NCBI RefSeq assembly: GCF_016234775.1
Contig: NZ_JACRAH010000042.1
Coordinates: 167,980-231,979, forward strand
Direction: 5' to 3'
DNA from: Aquabacterium sp.
Lineage (GTDB): Bacteria; Pseudomonadota; Gammaproteobacteria; Burkholderiales; Burkholderiaceae_C
DNA: 64,000 nucleotides
Part shown: positions 1 through 10,241 of the stretch, in pieces
Numbering within the stretch: the stretch's first letter is position 1
Layout of the letters: the number at the start of each line of letters is the position of its first letter
Position numbers and translations under genes: made by a program
Notes under the pieces: model-generated
The model's input: the letters and a program-made list of their open reading frames with translations, nothing else
The model's database searches: none
Told to the model about the DNA's origin: nothing

Positions 1-42
1 GGCTTCACGAAGGTCTTCCCCTTCACGCGCTCGATCCGCTGA
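1..42 (+). CDS. C-terminal end of a PA2779-like protein (partial)
   Basis: An open frame enters from the left edge and ends at TGA 40-42. The last 13 residues read GFTKVFPFTRSIR. A G-x-T-x-x-F-P-F ending after a C-terminal membrane helix is what I recall for PA2779-family proteins, which usually precede PA2778-family peptidase genes such as the next one. The stop lies 3 bases before the next ATG, so the two are probably translationally coupled. Only the tail is visible, so the family call is inference. Confidence 0.55.
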   Translation, partial: GFTKVFPFTRSIR

Positions 43-45
43 TTG

Positions 46-1020
46 ATGCGCGGTCCATCGCGCCTGCTGGGTGCGCTGGCCCTGACGTGCAGCCTGCTCG
101 GGCTGCACGGCTGCGCCTCCATGCAGGCTGAGCAGACGCGAGCCCTGCTGGCGCAGCCGCCTGTCGACATTCCATCGCAAGCGGTGTTGTCGGGCACACC
201 TTTTTTCCCTCAGTCCGAATTGCAATGCGGGCCCGCCGCGCTGGCCACCGTGATGCAGTCCGCTGGTGTGCGCATCACGCCGGATGAACTCACGCGCAGC
301 GTGTTCCTGCCAGGCCGAAAGGGCAGTCTTCAGATCGACATGTTGGCTGCGCCACGCCGTCATGGTCTGATCAGCACGCGTATTGAACCAGGCTTGCCGG
401 CCTTGTTGCACGAGGTGGCTGCCGGGCATCCCGTTGTGGTACTGCTGAACCTCGGGCTGGCCATCTACCCGGTATGGCATTACGCGGTGGTGATCGGCTA
501 CGACCTGCCATCAGGCGATGTGCTGATGCGCTCGGGTACCACCGAGCTGCAACGCCTGCCGCTGTACACCTTCGAATACACCTGGGCACGGTCTGGCCAA
601 TGGGGTTTTGTGGTGTTGCAGCCTGACCAACTGCCTGCGGCATCCAGCGAAGTGGACGTCACCGATGGGCGCGTGACCTTCGAGCGTCTGGCCACGCCTC
701 AGCAAGCCGTGTCAGCCTATCGCACAGCCTTGCAGCGATGGCCGCACAACCTGGTCATGAGCCTCGGCTTGGGCAATGCCCTGATGGCATCTGGCGACGC
801 GCGTGGTGCCGCTGAAGTCCTGGCCAGCGCGGCGCGCGAACATGACGGCGCAGCTGCGTGGAACAACCTGGCTATGGCGCACCTGAAGCTGGGTGAGCGC
901 GAGGCCGCGCTGGCGGCTGCCGAGCGCGCCGTGAAGCGTGCGCAGATTGCGGAGCCTCGGTGGTTGCCCGCAGCTCGGGCCACATTGAGCGAAGTGCGGC
1001 AAACCCTTTCAGGGAAATAA
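46..1020 (+). CDS. PA2778-family C39-like cysteine peptidase, lipoprotein with TPR tail
   Basis: The 324-residue protein begins with a lipoprotein signal (hydrophobic stretch ending LHGCAS, lipid Cys near residue 24). A papain-like C39 domain follows: catalytic Cys in the motif QCGPAALATVM near residue 62, and the His in VWHYAVVIGYD near residue 146. The C-terminal third (about 225-320) consists of helical TPR-type repeats. C39 domains cleave double-glycine leader peptides in bacteriocin exporters, but this stand-alone lipoprotein family has no well-established substrate. ATG 46 directly follows an alternative TTG at 43, and the upstream gene stops at 42, so the pair is probably one operon. 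Confidence 0.8.
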   Translation: MRGPSRLLGALALTCSLLGLHGCASMQAEQTRALLAQPPVDIPSQAVLSGTPFFPQSELQCGPAALATVMQSAGVRITPDELTRSVFLPGRKGSLQIDMLAAPRRHGLISTRIEPGLPALLHEVAAGHPVVVLLNLGLAIYPVWHYAVVIGYDLPSGDVLMRSGTTELQRLPLYTFEYTWARSGQWGFVVLQPDQLPAASSEVDVTDGRVTFERLATPQQAVSAYRTALQRWPHNLVMSLGLGNALMASGDARGAAEVLASAAREHDGAAAWNNLAMAHLKLGEREAALAAAERAVKRAQIAEPRWLPAARATLSEVRQTLSGK

Positions 1021-1058
1021 CGCAGACGTGGCGGGGAACACACCCACTCTAGGGATAG

Positions 1059-1127
1059 CCTCCCCCTAAATTTGGAGGGGGTCCCCCCTTTCGGCGGGTT
1101 TGTTGGCGCATGGGCTTTGTCTACATT
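1059..1127 (+). promoter_or_regulatory. G/C-run hairpin and weak promoter candidate
   Basis: CCCCCT (1062-1067) and AGGGGG (1076-1081) can pair around an 8-base loop. There is no T-run, so it is not a clear terminator. Further on, TTGTTG (1100-1105), a 16-base spacer and TACATT (1122-1127) form a weak sigma70-like promoter 37 bases before the next start codon. Both are eye-level matches only. Confidence 0.3.
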
Positions 1128-1163
1128 GTGTGGAGTGCCACATGTTGATAAAGGGAGCGCGGC

Positions 1164-1604
1164 ATGGACATCGATACTCAAACCATCGCGTGGGTCGCCA
1201 TGGCAGTCGGTTTCGTCGGCATTGCCTGGGCGATCTTCTGGCCAGTTGAACCACATCCGGGCGTCAACCCCATCTCCACCCACTGGGATCTGGTTCATGT
1301 GGATGACAACGGGGTCATGCAGTTCACCATGGTGCGCGTGCTCAAGATCAACCCCACCAGTCGGCGCATGACCGCCTGGTGTTCCAACAGTGGCTCCGAG
1401 CGCGTGTTCAAGCTCAGCAAGATTGTCAAAGCCACCGACGTGCGCAGCGGTGCACGCATCAATATTGCCAGGTTGATCGACAAGCCTCGCGTACTGGTTG
1501 AGCATGTGCCGTCGGCCAGCGAGGCACGCGCTACGCCAGATCAAGTGTCGAGCGACATGGATGTCGGCAGCTGGTGGAGCACCTCCCGCCTGGGTCTGCA
1601 CTGA
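1164..1604 (+). CDS. Small membrane-anchored protein of unknown function
   Basis: This 146-residue protein has one clear N-terminal transmembrane segment (about residues 8-27, AWVAMAVGFVGIAWAIFW). A soluble region of about 115 residues follows with beta-rich character (TMVRVLKINPTSRRM, ERVFKLSKIVKATDV). The alternation of Arg/Phe/Leu is faintly reminiscent of WYL-type strands, but too weakly to name a domain. The start is supported by GGGAG 8-12 bases upstream. It stands alone between the C39 peptidase and the hydratase. I do not recognise the family. Confidence 0.65.
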   Translation: MDIDTQTIAWVAMAVGFVGIAWAIFWPVEPHPGVNPISTHWDLVHVDDNGVMQFTMVRVLKINPTSRRMTAWCSNSGSERVFKLSKIVKATDVRSGARINIARLIDKPRVLVEHVPSASEARATPDQVSSDMDVGSWWSTSRLGLH

Positions 1605-1673
1605 GTCGGCCCATCGCCACACAGGTGGGCACATGGGTGGACAATGGCGGATCGTCCTTGAACGGTCCTGCTC

Positions 1674-2474
1674 ATGAACAACACTTCTGCCAACGCGCAA
1701 GCGGCTGCGGCCATCCTGGCACAGCGCCGGCTCCAAGGGCTTCAAGGCCCTTGTCTGCCTGACAGCCTCAGGCCGGCTTCATTGCAAGAAGCCATGGCCA
1801 TCCAGCGCGCTGTCATGCCCTTGATGGGCGATGCCGTGGGTGGCTGGAAGTGCGGCACGCCTGGGCCCGACAAGCTGGTGGTCGCCCCGATCTATGCCAG
1901 CACCATCCACCGTCAGGCGGGCTCGGCGCCATGCCCTGTCTGGGCGAGCGAGGGCGCTGTGCGTGTGGAGCCAGAATTGGCCTTCCTCCTTGGGCGTGAT
2001 TTGCCCGTGCGAGCACAACCCTATTCACCCGATGAGGTGGATGCGGCCATCGCGTCCACGCACCTGGCCCTGGAGTTGATCGACAGCCGCTACAACGATC
2101 CGGCCGTGCTGAGTTTTGCTGACAAGCTGGCTGATGGCCTGGTCAATCAAGGGCTTTTCATCGGCCCGGAGGTGGACGGCGACGCGGCCGCTCTCACGCG
2201 TGTGATGCCCATCGGCGTGCGCATTGATGAAGGCCCTGAGCAAGCTCGTGCCGGCCAGCACCCTGATCCGCTGCCCAGGCTGCCCCTTTATTGGTTGGTC
2301 GAGTACCTGCGGGAGCAGGGGGTCGGGCTGAAGGCTGGGCAGGCTGTGATCACGGGTTCGTATGCCGGCACCTTTCCGTTGCCAGTGGCGTATGACCTGT
2401 CTCTGCGGTTCGGTGATCTGGGCGCCATGTCCGTGCGTTTCAGTCCTCGCTCACGCACGGATGTTGATTATTGA
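1674..2474 (+). CDS. 2-keto-4-pentenoate hydratase-like (FAH superfamily)
   Basis: The 266-residue protein fits the MhpD/FAH superfamily in length and motif order: WKCGTPGP near the N-terminus, VEPELAFLL (metal-ligand Glu region) in the middle, ALELIDSRY about 30 residues later, and ITGSYAGTFPL near the C-terminus. Members add water to 2-hydroxy-2,4-dienoates in aromatic meta-cleavage pathways, or act on related 2-keto acids. No other meta-cleavage genes are nearby, so the substrate is unknown. Its stop codon (2472-2474) lies inside the palindrome proposed as the operator of the next gene. Confidence 0.82.
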   Translation: MNNTSANAQAAAAILAQRRLQGLQGPCLPDSLRPASLQEAMAIQRAVMPLMGDAVGGWKCGTPGPDKLVVAPIYASTIHRQAGSAPCPVWASEGAVRVEPELAFLLGRDLPVRAQPYSPDEVDAAIASTHLALELIDSRYNDPAVLSFADKLADGLVNQGLFIGPEVDGDAAALTRVMPIGVRIDEGPEQARAGQHPDPLPRLPLYWLVEYLREQGVGLKAGQAVITGSYAGTFPLPVAYDLSLRFGDLGAMSVRFSPRSRTDVDY

Positions 2475-2490
2475 CTGTTCAGTCAATAAT
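2467..2490. promoter_or_regulatory. TetR operator palindrome upstream of tetR
   Basis: Arms ATTATTGACTG and CAGTCAATAAT are perfectly complementary over 11 bases around a 2-base centre (TT). The palindrome ends 16 bases before the TetR start codon. Its core TTGACTGTTCAGTCAA has the same pattern, TTGACYGNNCRGTCAA, as the site before the SDR gene. Autorepression by the adjacent TetR protein is the natural reading. Confidence 0.75.
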
Positions 2491-2506
2491 TTGATAGGAT
2501 GACGCC

Positions 2507-3091
2507 ATGAGCGGTCGTCCACGCAGTTTTGATCCCGAAGAGGTGCTGAGCAAGGCCATGATGGTCTTCTGGCGTCACGGTTACGACGCGACCGGGTTGA
2601 CCCAACTGGAAGCAGCGACCGGCCTCGGGCGCCAAAGCCTTTACGCCGCATTCGGCGACAAGAGAGGCCTGTTTCTGGCTGCGGTTGATCACTATTTCAA
2701 AACTGTGATCGAACCTGGTTTTGTGGCGGTGCTGGATGCGCCAGGATCGGGCTTGTGCAATGTGCACAAGGTGATCGACAGTTGGGAGGCCGTGTCATTG
2801 GCGCCTGACTTCTCGGGTTGTCTGATCGGCAACAGTGTGGCCGAGATGGGGCGGCGCGACGAGGTCATGGCTGGCGTTTTGCAGCGCAAGTTTGAACTGA
2901 TGGAGGCCGCGCTGGTTCGTGCGCTCAAGCGTGCACGTCAGGCGGGAGAAGTGCCCCCTGGCTTGCAGCCCAAGGTTGCGGCGCAGTCACTGCTGGCCTT
3001 GGCTCAAGGTTTGGCCGTCCTGGCCCGTCTGCGATCCGACCCGGCGGTGGTTCGCAGCGTGATGAGTACGGCCAGAGCATGGCTGGTTTGA
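2507..3091 (+). CDS. TetR/AcrR family transcriptional regulator
   Basis: This 194-residue protein has a typical N-terminal TetR helix-turn-helix at about residues 8-55 (GRPRSFDPEEVLSKAMMVFWRHGY, then ATGLGRQSLYAAFGDKRGLF). The C-terminal ligand-binding half is of the type annotated TetR_C with YsiA/AcrR-like regulators. The gene lies between two matching palindromes, so it probably represses itself and the downstream SDR gene. The inducer cannot be read from the sequence. Such TetR-SDR pairs often respond to reactive carbonyls or aromatics, but that is inference. Confidence 0.9.
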   Translation: MSGRPRSFDPEEVLSKAMMVFWRHGYDATGLTQLEAATGLGRQSLYAAFGDKRGLFLAAVDHYFKTVIEPGFVAVLDAPGSGLCNVHKVIDSWEAVSLAPDFSGCLIGNSVAEMGRRDEVMAGVLQRKFELMEAALVRALKRARQAGEVPPGLQPKVAAQSLLALAQGLAVLARLRSDPAVVRSVMSTARAWLV

Positions 3092-3128
3092 TCGCAAATG
3101 GCTTGCGGTCAATTTTTTTACCTTAATA

Positions 3129-3144
3129 TTGACCGGTCGGTCAA
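3129..3144. promoter_or_regulatory. TetR operator palindrome upstream of the SDR gene
   Basis: The sequence TTGACCGGTCGGTCAA has 6-base arms TTGACC/GGTCAA around GGTC and lies 14 bases before the SDR start codon. It matches the site at 2467-2490 at every arm position allowing C/T and A/G exchange. A TetR dimer bound here would overlap the promoter or leader of the SDR gene. Confidence 0.7.
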
Positions 3145-3158
3145 GAATGGAGTTGAAC

Positions 3159-3911
3159 ATGTCTTCGAAACTTGCAGGCAAGGTGGCACTGGTGACGGGT
3201 GGCACGAGTGGTATTGGTCTGGCCGCAGCGCGCCTGTTCATTGAGGAGGGCGCACGCGTGGTGGTCACGGGCTCGCGTGATGACAGTGTGGCCAAGGCAC
3301 GTGATGCGCTGGCTGGTGTCAGCGCGGTGCGCGTGTCAGACACCGCCCGGCAGGAGGACGTCAGCGCGCTCTTGAGCGAGATTCGCGCAGAGTTTGGTCA
3401 GGTCGATGTGGCGTTTCTCAACGCAGGCATTTTGAAGGCGGGCAGCCTGGCGCAAGGCAGCGAGGCTGATTTCGACGCTGTCATCAGCGTTGACCTGAAG
3501 GGCCCCTGGCTGACTTTGCAAGCCTTGATTCCACATCTGGCGCCGGGTGCGTCGGTGGTGGTCAATACCTCGGTGGCCAATGAAAGAGGGTGGGCAGGGC
3601 TGGGGGCCTACTCCGCAGCCAAAGCTGGTTTGCGCGCTTTGGTGCGTACAGCGACAGCGGAACTCGCGCCACTCGGGATCCGTGTCAATGCGGTGAGCCC
3701 TGGTCCAACCTGGACGCCCATCTTCGGCCGAAACGGTGCCACGCCAGAGCAGGCTGAAGCGGCTGCCCAAGGATTGATTCCGCGCATTCCACTCGGGCGT
3801 CTGGGGCAGCCGGAAGAAATTGCCAAGGCGGTCTTGTTCCTGGCGTCCGCAGATGCTTCATTTGTTGCGGGCGCGGAGTTGGTCGTCGACGGGGGGCTCA
3901 GCCAGGTGTGA
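3159..3911 (+). CDS. SDR family NAD(P)-dependent oxidoreductase
   Basis: This 250-residue classical short-chain dehydrogenase has the Rossmann motif TGGTSGIG near residue 12, the NAG motif, the catalytic Ser in NTSVANERG, the YSAAK Tyr/Lys pair, and the PG(P)TWTP segment. I placed the start at ATG 3159 because GGAG sits 7 bases upstream and the N-terminus MSSKLAGKVALVTGG is canonical. Upstream in-frame codons would overlap the operator. It is most likely the regulated target of the TetR gene just before it. The substrate is not predictable. Confidence 0.9.
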   Translation: MSSKLAGKVALVTGGTSGIGLAAARLFIEEGARVVVTGSRDDSVAKARDALAGVSAVRVSDTARQEDVSALLSEIRAEFGQVDVAFLNAGILKAGSLAQGSEADFDAVISVDLKGPWLTLQALIPHLAPGASVVVNTSVANERGWAGLGAYSAAKAGLRALVRTATAELAPLGIRVNAVSPGPTWTPIFGRNGATPEQAEAAAQGLIPRIPLGRLGQPEEIAKAVLFLASADASFVAGAELVVDGGLSQV

Positions 3912-3947
3912 CCGTGGTACCGGCAACCAGCTCACGTGGCAGGCCCA

Positions 3948-6900
3948 TCAGCCCAGGTTCATCAAGCTCGCGTTGCCGCCCGCTGCTGCGGTGTTGACCG
4001 AAATGCACTGCTCGCTCAGCAGGCGCCACACGCTGAAGCCTCCCATCTGACGCCAGCCCGGCGGCAAGGTCTGCAAGGGCAGGATGGGGCCGGGCTTTTC
4101 GCTGAGGTATTCGGCCATCTCGATCACATCGACCGATTCGGCGTGCATGAGCACGGCCTGCCACGGGGCGTCGGCCATGTCACTCACCAGATGGATACGT
4201 TCGCGCAGCTCGTCGGGCAGTTGCATCAGCAATGGCGCCAGGGAAGGGTGATCCAGCCAGACGGCCTGGGTGCCGGCTGCCAGCACGGTGGCGAACTGAT
4301 AGAGCAGATCCGAATGCGCGCTGGCCAGACACAGCACGGCGCGTTTGGTCAGCAGACGGTAGCGGTTGCGCTCGCCCGTCGGCCCAGGCAGATTCATGTC
4401 CAGCCCCAGTGGGCTTGTTTGTAGCAGGTGTTGGGCGTGCAAGGACAGCGTTTGGGCGTGGGGTGTGGGCGCGGCTTCCAGCCAGTCAAGGAAGGTTTGC
4501 AGGGGAGCCAGTGCTTGCGTTGGGGCACGTCGCTTTGCCAGCGCCTTCAGGCGGGCCGCGCGCAGGCTGGTGTCAGGGCTTTGATGCAGCAGCCGATGCA
4601 GGTACAGCGGCCCACCCGCCTTGGGCCCGGTGCCCGAGAGCCCTTCGCCACCAAAGGGTTGAACGCCCACCACGGCGCCGATCATGTTGCGGTTGACGTA
4701 GATGTTGCCGATGTGCGCGCGCTCGGTGATGAAGTCGATCGTCTCGTCGATGCGGCTGTGCACGCCCATGGTCAGGCCATAGCCCAGTTCATTGAGGCGG
4801 GTCACGACTGCACCCAACTCATCTCGTTTGAAACGCAGCACGTGCAGGACGGGACCGAATACCTCCTGGATCAACTCATCCAGGCTTTGCAGTTCGATCA
4901 CCGTGGGGGGGATGAAGCAACCGTGCCTGTGGTCCTGCGCGCCGGCGATGGCGGTGTCGGCTTGATAGACGTCACGGTCGCAGGCGCGCAAGGCCGCGAT
5001 ATGCAACTCGATGGCTTCCAGTGCATCCTGGTCGATGAGCGGGCCGACATCGGTGTCCAGCCTGTCGGTGGGCCCCAGGCGCAGTTCACGCATGGCGCCC
5101 TTGAGCATGTGCAGCACGCGCTCGGCGATGTCCTCCTGCAGGCACAACACGCGCAGCGCGGAGCAGCGCTGGCCGGCGCTGTCGAAAGCCGAGCTCAACA
5201 CATCCTGCACGACCTGTTCAGGCAGGGCTGATGAGTCGACGACCATGGCGTTCTGGCCACCGGTTTCGGCCACCAGGGGCAAGGGCTGCCAACGCTCGTT
5301 CAGGCGGGAGGCCAGTTGGGCCTGCATGTGGCGTGCGACCTGTGTGGAGCCGGTGAACATCACGCCGCGAATGGCGGGGTGGGCAACCAGGGCGGCCCCG
5401 ATGGTTTCGCCTTCACCCGGCAGCATCTGCAAGGCCACGCGCGGGATGCCCGCTTCATGCAGGATGCGCACGGCCTGTGCGGCGATCAAGGGCGTTTGCT
5501 CGGCGGGCTTGGCCAGCACGGTGTTGCCGGCGGCCAGTGCGGCGGCCACTTGCCCGGTGAAGATGGCCAGCGGGAAGTTCCAGGGGCTGATGCACACCAC
5601 CGGCCCCAGTGGCAGGTGGTGGCCGTCGTGCAGATCCGCTCGGATTTGAGCCGCGTTGTAGCGCAGGAAGTCGATGGCTTCACGTACTTCACCGACAGCA
5701 TTGGGCAGGGTTTTGCCGGCTTCGCGCACCAGCAGGCCCAGCAGCATGGGGCCGCGCTGGCACATGAGGTCGGCGGCGGTATCCAGCATGGCGGCGCGGC
5801 GTGTCACCGGTGTGTGCTGCCATTGGGCTGCAAACTGTGCCGCCGTGGCGCAGGCTTGAAGCACATCATCGACATCGGCCCATTGCACGGTGCCAACGGT
5901 GTCACGGCGGTCGGCGGGGTTGCGGATCAACTGATCCAGCGCCGACCTCGAATCCCGGATATGGGCCACGATGGGGGCGGCCTCCACATGAGGCAGCGAT
6001 TCTCGGCTCAGGTCGGCATGCAACTGTGCCAGCACAAGGTCGCTGTTCAGATCGGGGCCCATGCTGTTGGGGCGTTCGGTGCCGTAGAGCGCTTCCGGCA
6101 GCGGGATGCCCGGGTGGCTGGCGCCGATCACGCCGTCGGCATCGGCGGCACGCAACACGGCCGTGCCGGGCGCTAGCACGAGAGCATCCAGATCGACGTC
6201 CTCATCGGCAACCTGGTTGACGAACGATGAGTTGGCGCCGTTTTCCAGCAGGCGCCGCACCAGGTAGGCCAGCAGGGTTTCATGCGTGCCGACAGGCGCA
6301 TAGATCCGGCAGGGGCGGCCCAGACCGCCTTGTTCGACCGGGCCCATCACCATCTCATACAAGGGCTCACCCATGCCGTGCAGGCACTGGAACTCGTATT
6401 GCCCAGCCTTGAAATCTGGTCCGGCCAGCTCGACGACCGATGCCAGCGTGTGCGCGTTGTGGGTGGCGAATTGCGGATAGACCTCGGCGGGCGCCGACAG
6501 CAGCTTGCGCGCGCAGGCCAGGTAGGCCAGGTCGGTGTGGGCCTTGCGCGTGTAGACCGGGTAATCACGCTGACCTTCGATCTGGGCGCGCTTGATCTCG
6601 CTGTCCCAGTAGGCGCCTTTGACCAGTCGCACCATCAGGCGGTGTCCGCTGCGCCCTGCCAGATCGATCAGGTAGTCGATGACAAAAGGCGCGCGCTTCT
6701 GGTAGGCCTGCACCACAAAGCCGATGCCATCCCAGCCCTGCATGGCCGGCTCAAGGCACAGGCGCTCCATGAGGTCCAGCGACAACTCCAGGCGCTCCGA
6801 TTCTTCGGCGTCGATGTTGAGGCCGATGTGGTAGTCGCGGGCCAGGGTGCACAGGCTCAGGAGGCGCGGGTAGAGCTCGTCCATCACCCGTGTGTATTGG

Positions 6901-7712
6901 GCGCGGCTGTAGCGAGGGTGCAGGGCGGAGAGTTTGATCGAGATGCCAGGCCCATCGTAGAGCGAGCGCCCCCCGGTGGTCAGCGCAATGGCATGGATCG
7001 CGTCTTCATACGCCTTCAGGTAGCGTTGCGCATCCTCTTCAGTGAGCGCGGCTTCACCGAGCATGTCGTAAGAGTGGCGAAAGCCCATGGCCTCTTGCGC
7101 ACGGGCGTTGTGCAGGGCCTGCTGGATCGTCTCGCCGATGACGAACTGCTCGCCGAGCAGGCGCATGGCCACGTCCACACTCTTGCGGATCAGGGGCTCG
7201 CCGCCCTTGATGGCCACACGCTTGAGTGCGGCACGCAGGCCGGTCTCGCCATGCGTGCTGACCAGCTTGCCGGTGAGCATCAGCCCCCAGGTGGTGGCGT
7301 TGACGAACAGCGACGGGCTGTGCCCAAGGTGGGCCGTCCAGTTGCTGCCGGCGATCTTGTCGCGGATGAGGGCGTCTCGGGTGGCCAGATCGGGGATGCG
7401 CAGCAGGGCTTCGGCCAGGCACATCAGGGCAATGCCTTCTTGCGAGTTCAGTGAGAACTCCTGCATCAGCGCCTGTACCAGACCATCACGGCCACCCTGA
7501 ACCTTGCGTTGACGCAGGCGGATGGAAAGGTCAAGCGCCAGCGATCGGGCGGATTCGGCCTGCTCCGGCGTCAGGGTGCCGGCCTCCAGCAGGGCTTGCA
7601 CGCACGCAGGCTCATCACAGCGAGTGGCCAGGGTGATGGCCTCACGCAGAGGATGGCGCTGGGTGCGCAAAGCCAGCCCAAGCGAGTGGAAGGGGCGGAG
7701 GTTCGGCGTCAT
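3948..7712 (-). CDS. putA: Bifunctional proline dehydrogenase / L-glutamate gamma-semialdehyde dehydrogenase
   Basis: The 1254-residue PutA oxidises proline to glutamate. The FAD-dependent PRODH barrel spans roughly 170-500 and ends in the signature RRLLENGANSSFVN (about 485-500). The aldehyde dehydrogenase domain follows (about 560-1000), with ETGGQNA and the catalytic Cys of SAGQRCSALRV near 849. The C-terminal ALDH-like fold of long PutAs is present (TGERNRYRLLTKR onward). The N-terminus lacks the ribbon-helix-helix DNA-binding domain of E. coli PutA (1320 residues), so it is an enzyme only and not its own repressor. AAGGTGG lies upstream of ATG 7712. It starts 30 bases after the preceding minus-strand gene, suggesting readthrough. 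Confidence 0.96.
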   Translation of the reverse strand: MTPNLRPFHSLGLALRTQRHPLREAITLATRCDEPACVQALLEAGTLTPEQAESARSLALDLSIRLRQRKVQGGRDGLVQALMQEFSLNSQEGIALMCLAEALLRIPDLATRDALIRDKIAGSNWTAHLGHSPSLFVNATTWGLMLTGKLVSTHGETGLRAALKRVAIKGGEPLIRKSVDVAMRLLGEQFVIGETIQQALHNARAQEAMGFRHSYDMLGEAALTEEDAQRYLKAYEDAIHAIALTTGGRSLYDGPGISIKLSALHPRYSRAQYTRVMDELYPRLLSLCTLARDYHIGLNIDAEESERLELSLDLMERLCLEPAMQGWDGIGFVVQAYQKRAPFVIDYLIDLAGRSGHRLMVRLVKGAYWDSEIKRAQIEGQRDYPVYTRKAHTDLAYLACARKLLSAPAEVYPQFATHNAHTLASVVELAGPDFKAGQYEFQCLHGMGEPLYEMVMGPVEQGGLGRPCRIYAPVGTHETLLAYLVRRLLENGANSSFVNQVADEDVDLDALVLAPGTAVLRAADADGVIGASHPGIPLPEALYGTERPNSMGPDLNSDLVLAQLHADLSRESLPHVEAAPIVAHIRDSRSALDQLIRNPADRRDTVGTVQWADVDDVLQACATAAQFAAQWQHTPVTRRAAMLDTAADLMCQRGPMLLGLLVREAGKTLPNAVGEVREAIDFLRYNAAQIRADLHDGHHLPLGPVVCISPWNFPLAIFTGQVAAALAAGNTVLAKPAEQTPLIAAQAVRILHEAGIPRVALQMLPGEGETIGAALVAHPAIRGVMFTGSTQVARHMQAQLASRLNERWQPLPLVAETGGQNAMVVDSSALPEQVVQDVLSSAFDSAGQRCSALRVLCLQEDIAERVLHMLKGAMRELRLGPTDRLDTDVGPLIDQDALEAIELHIAALRACDRDVYQADTAIAGAQDHRHGCFIPPTVIELQSLDELIQEVFGPVLHVLRFKRDELGAVVTRLNELGYGLTMGVHSRIDETIDFITERAHIGNIYVNRNMIGAVVGVQPFGGEGLSGTGPKAGGPLYLHRLLHQSPDTSLRAARLKALAKRRAPTQALAPLQTFLDWLEAAPTPHAQTLSLHAQHLLQTSPLGLDMNLPGPTGERNRYRLLTKRAVLCLASAHSDLLYQFATVLAAGTQAVWLDHPSLAPLLMQLPDELRERIHLVSDMADAPWQAVLMHAESVDVIEMAEYLSEKPGPILPLQTLPPGWRQMGGFSVWRLLSEQCISVNTAAAGGNASLMNLG

Positions 7713-7742
7713 CTCCCTGCCACCTTAAGCCATGCGGCCCGT

Positions 7743-10241
<2,499 letters not shown>

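Noticed and set aside
717..1745. A 342-codon minus-strand frame across three plus-strand regions
   Set aside because: It spans the C39 peptidase end, an intergenic gap and another gene. It has no start signal and no recognisable domain.
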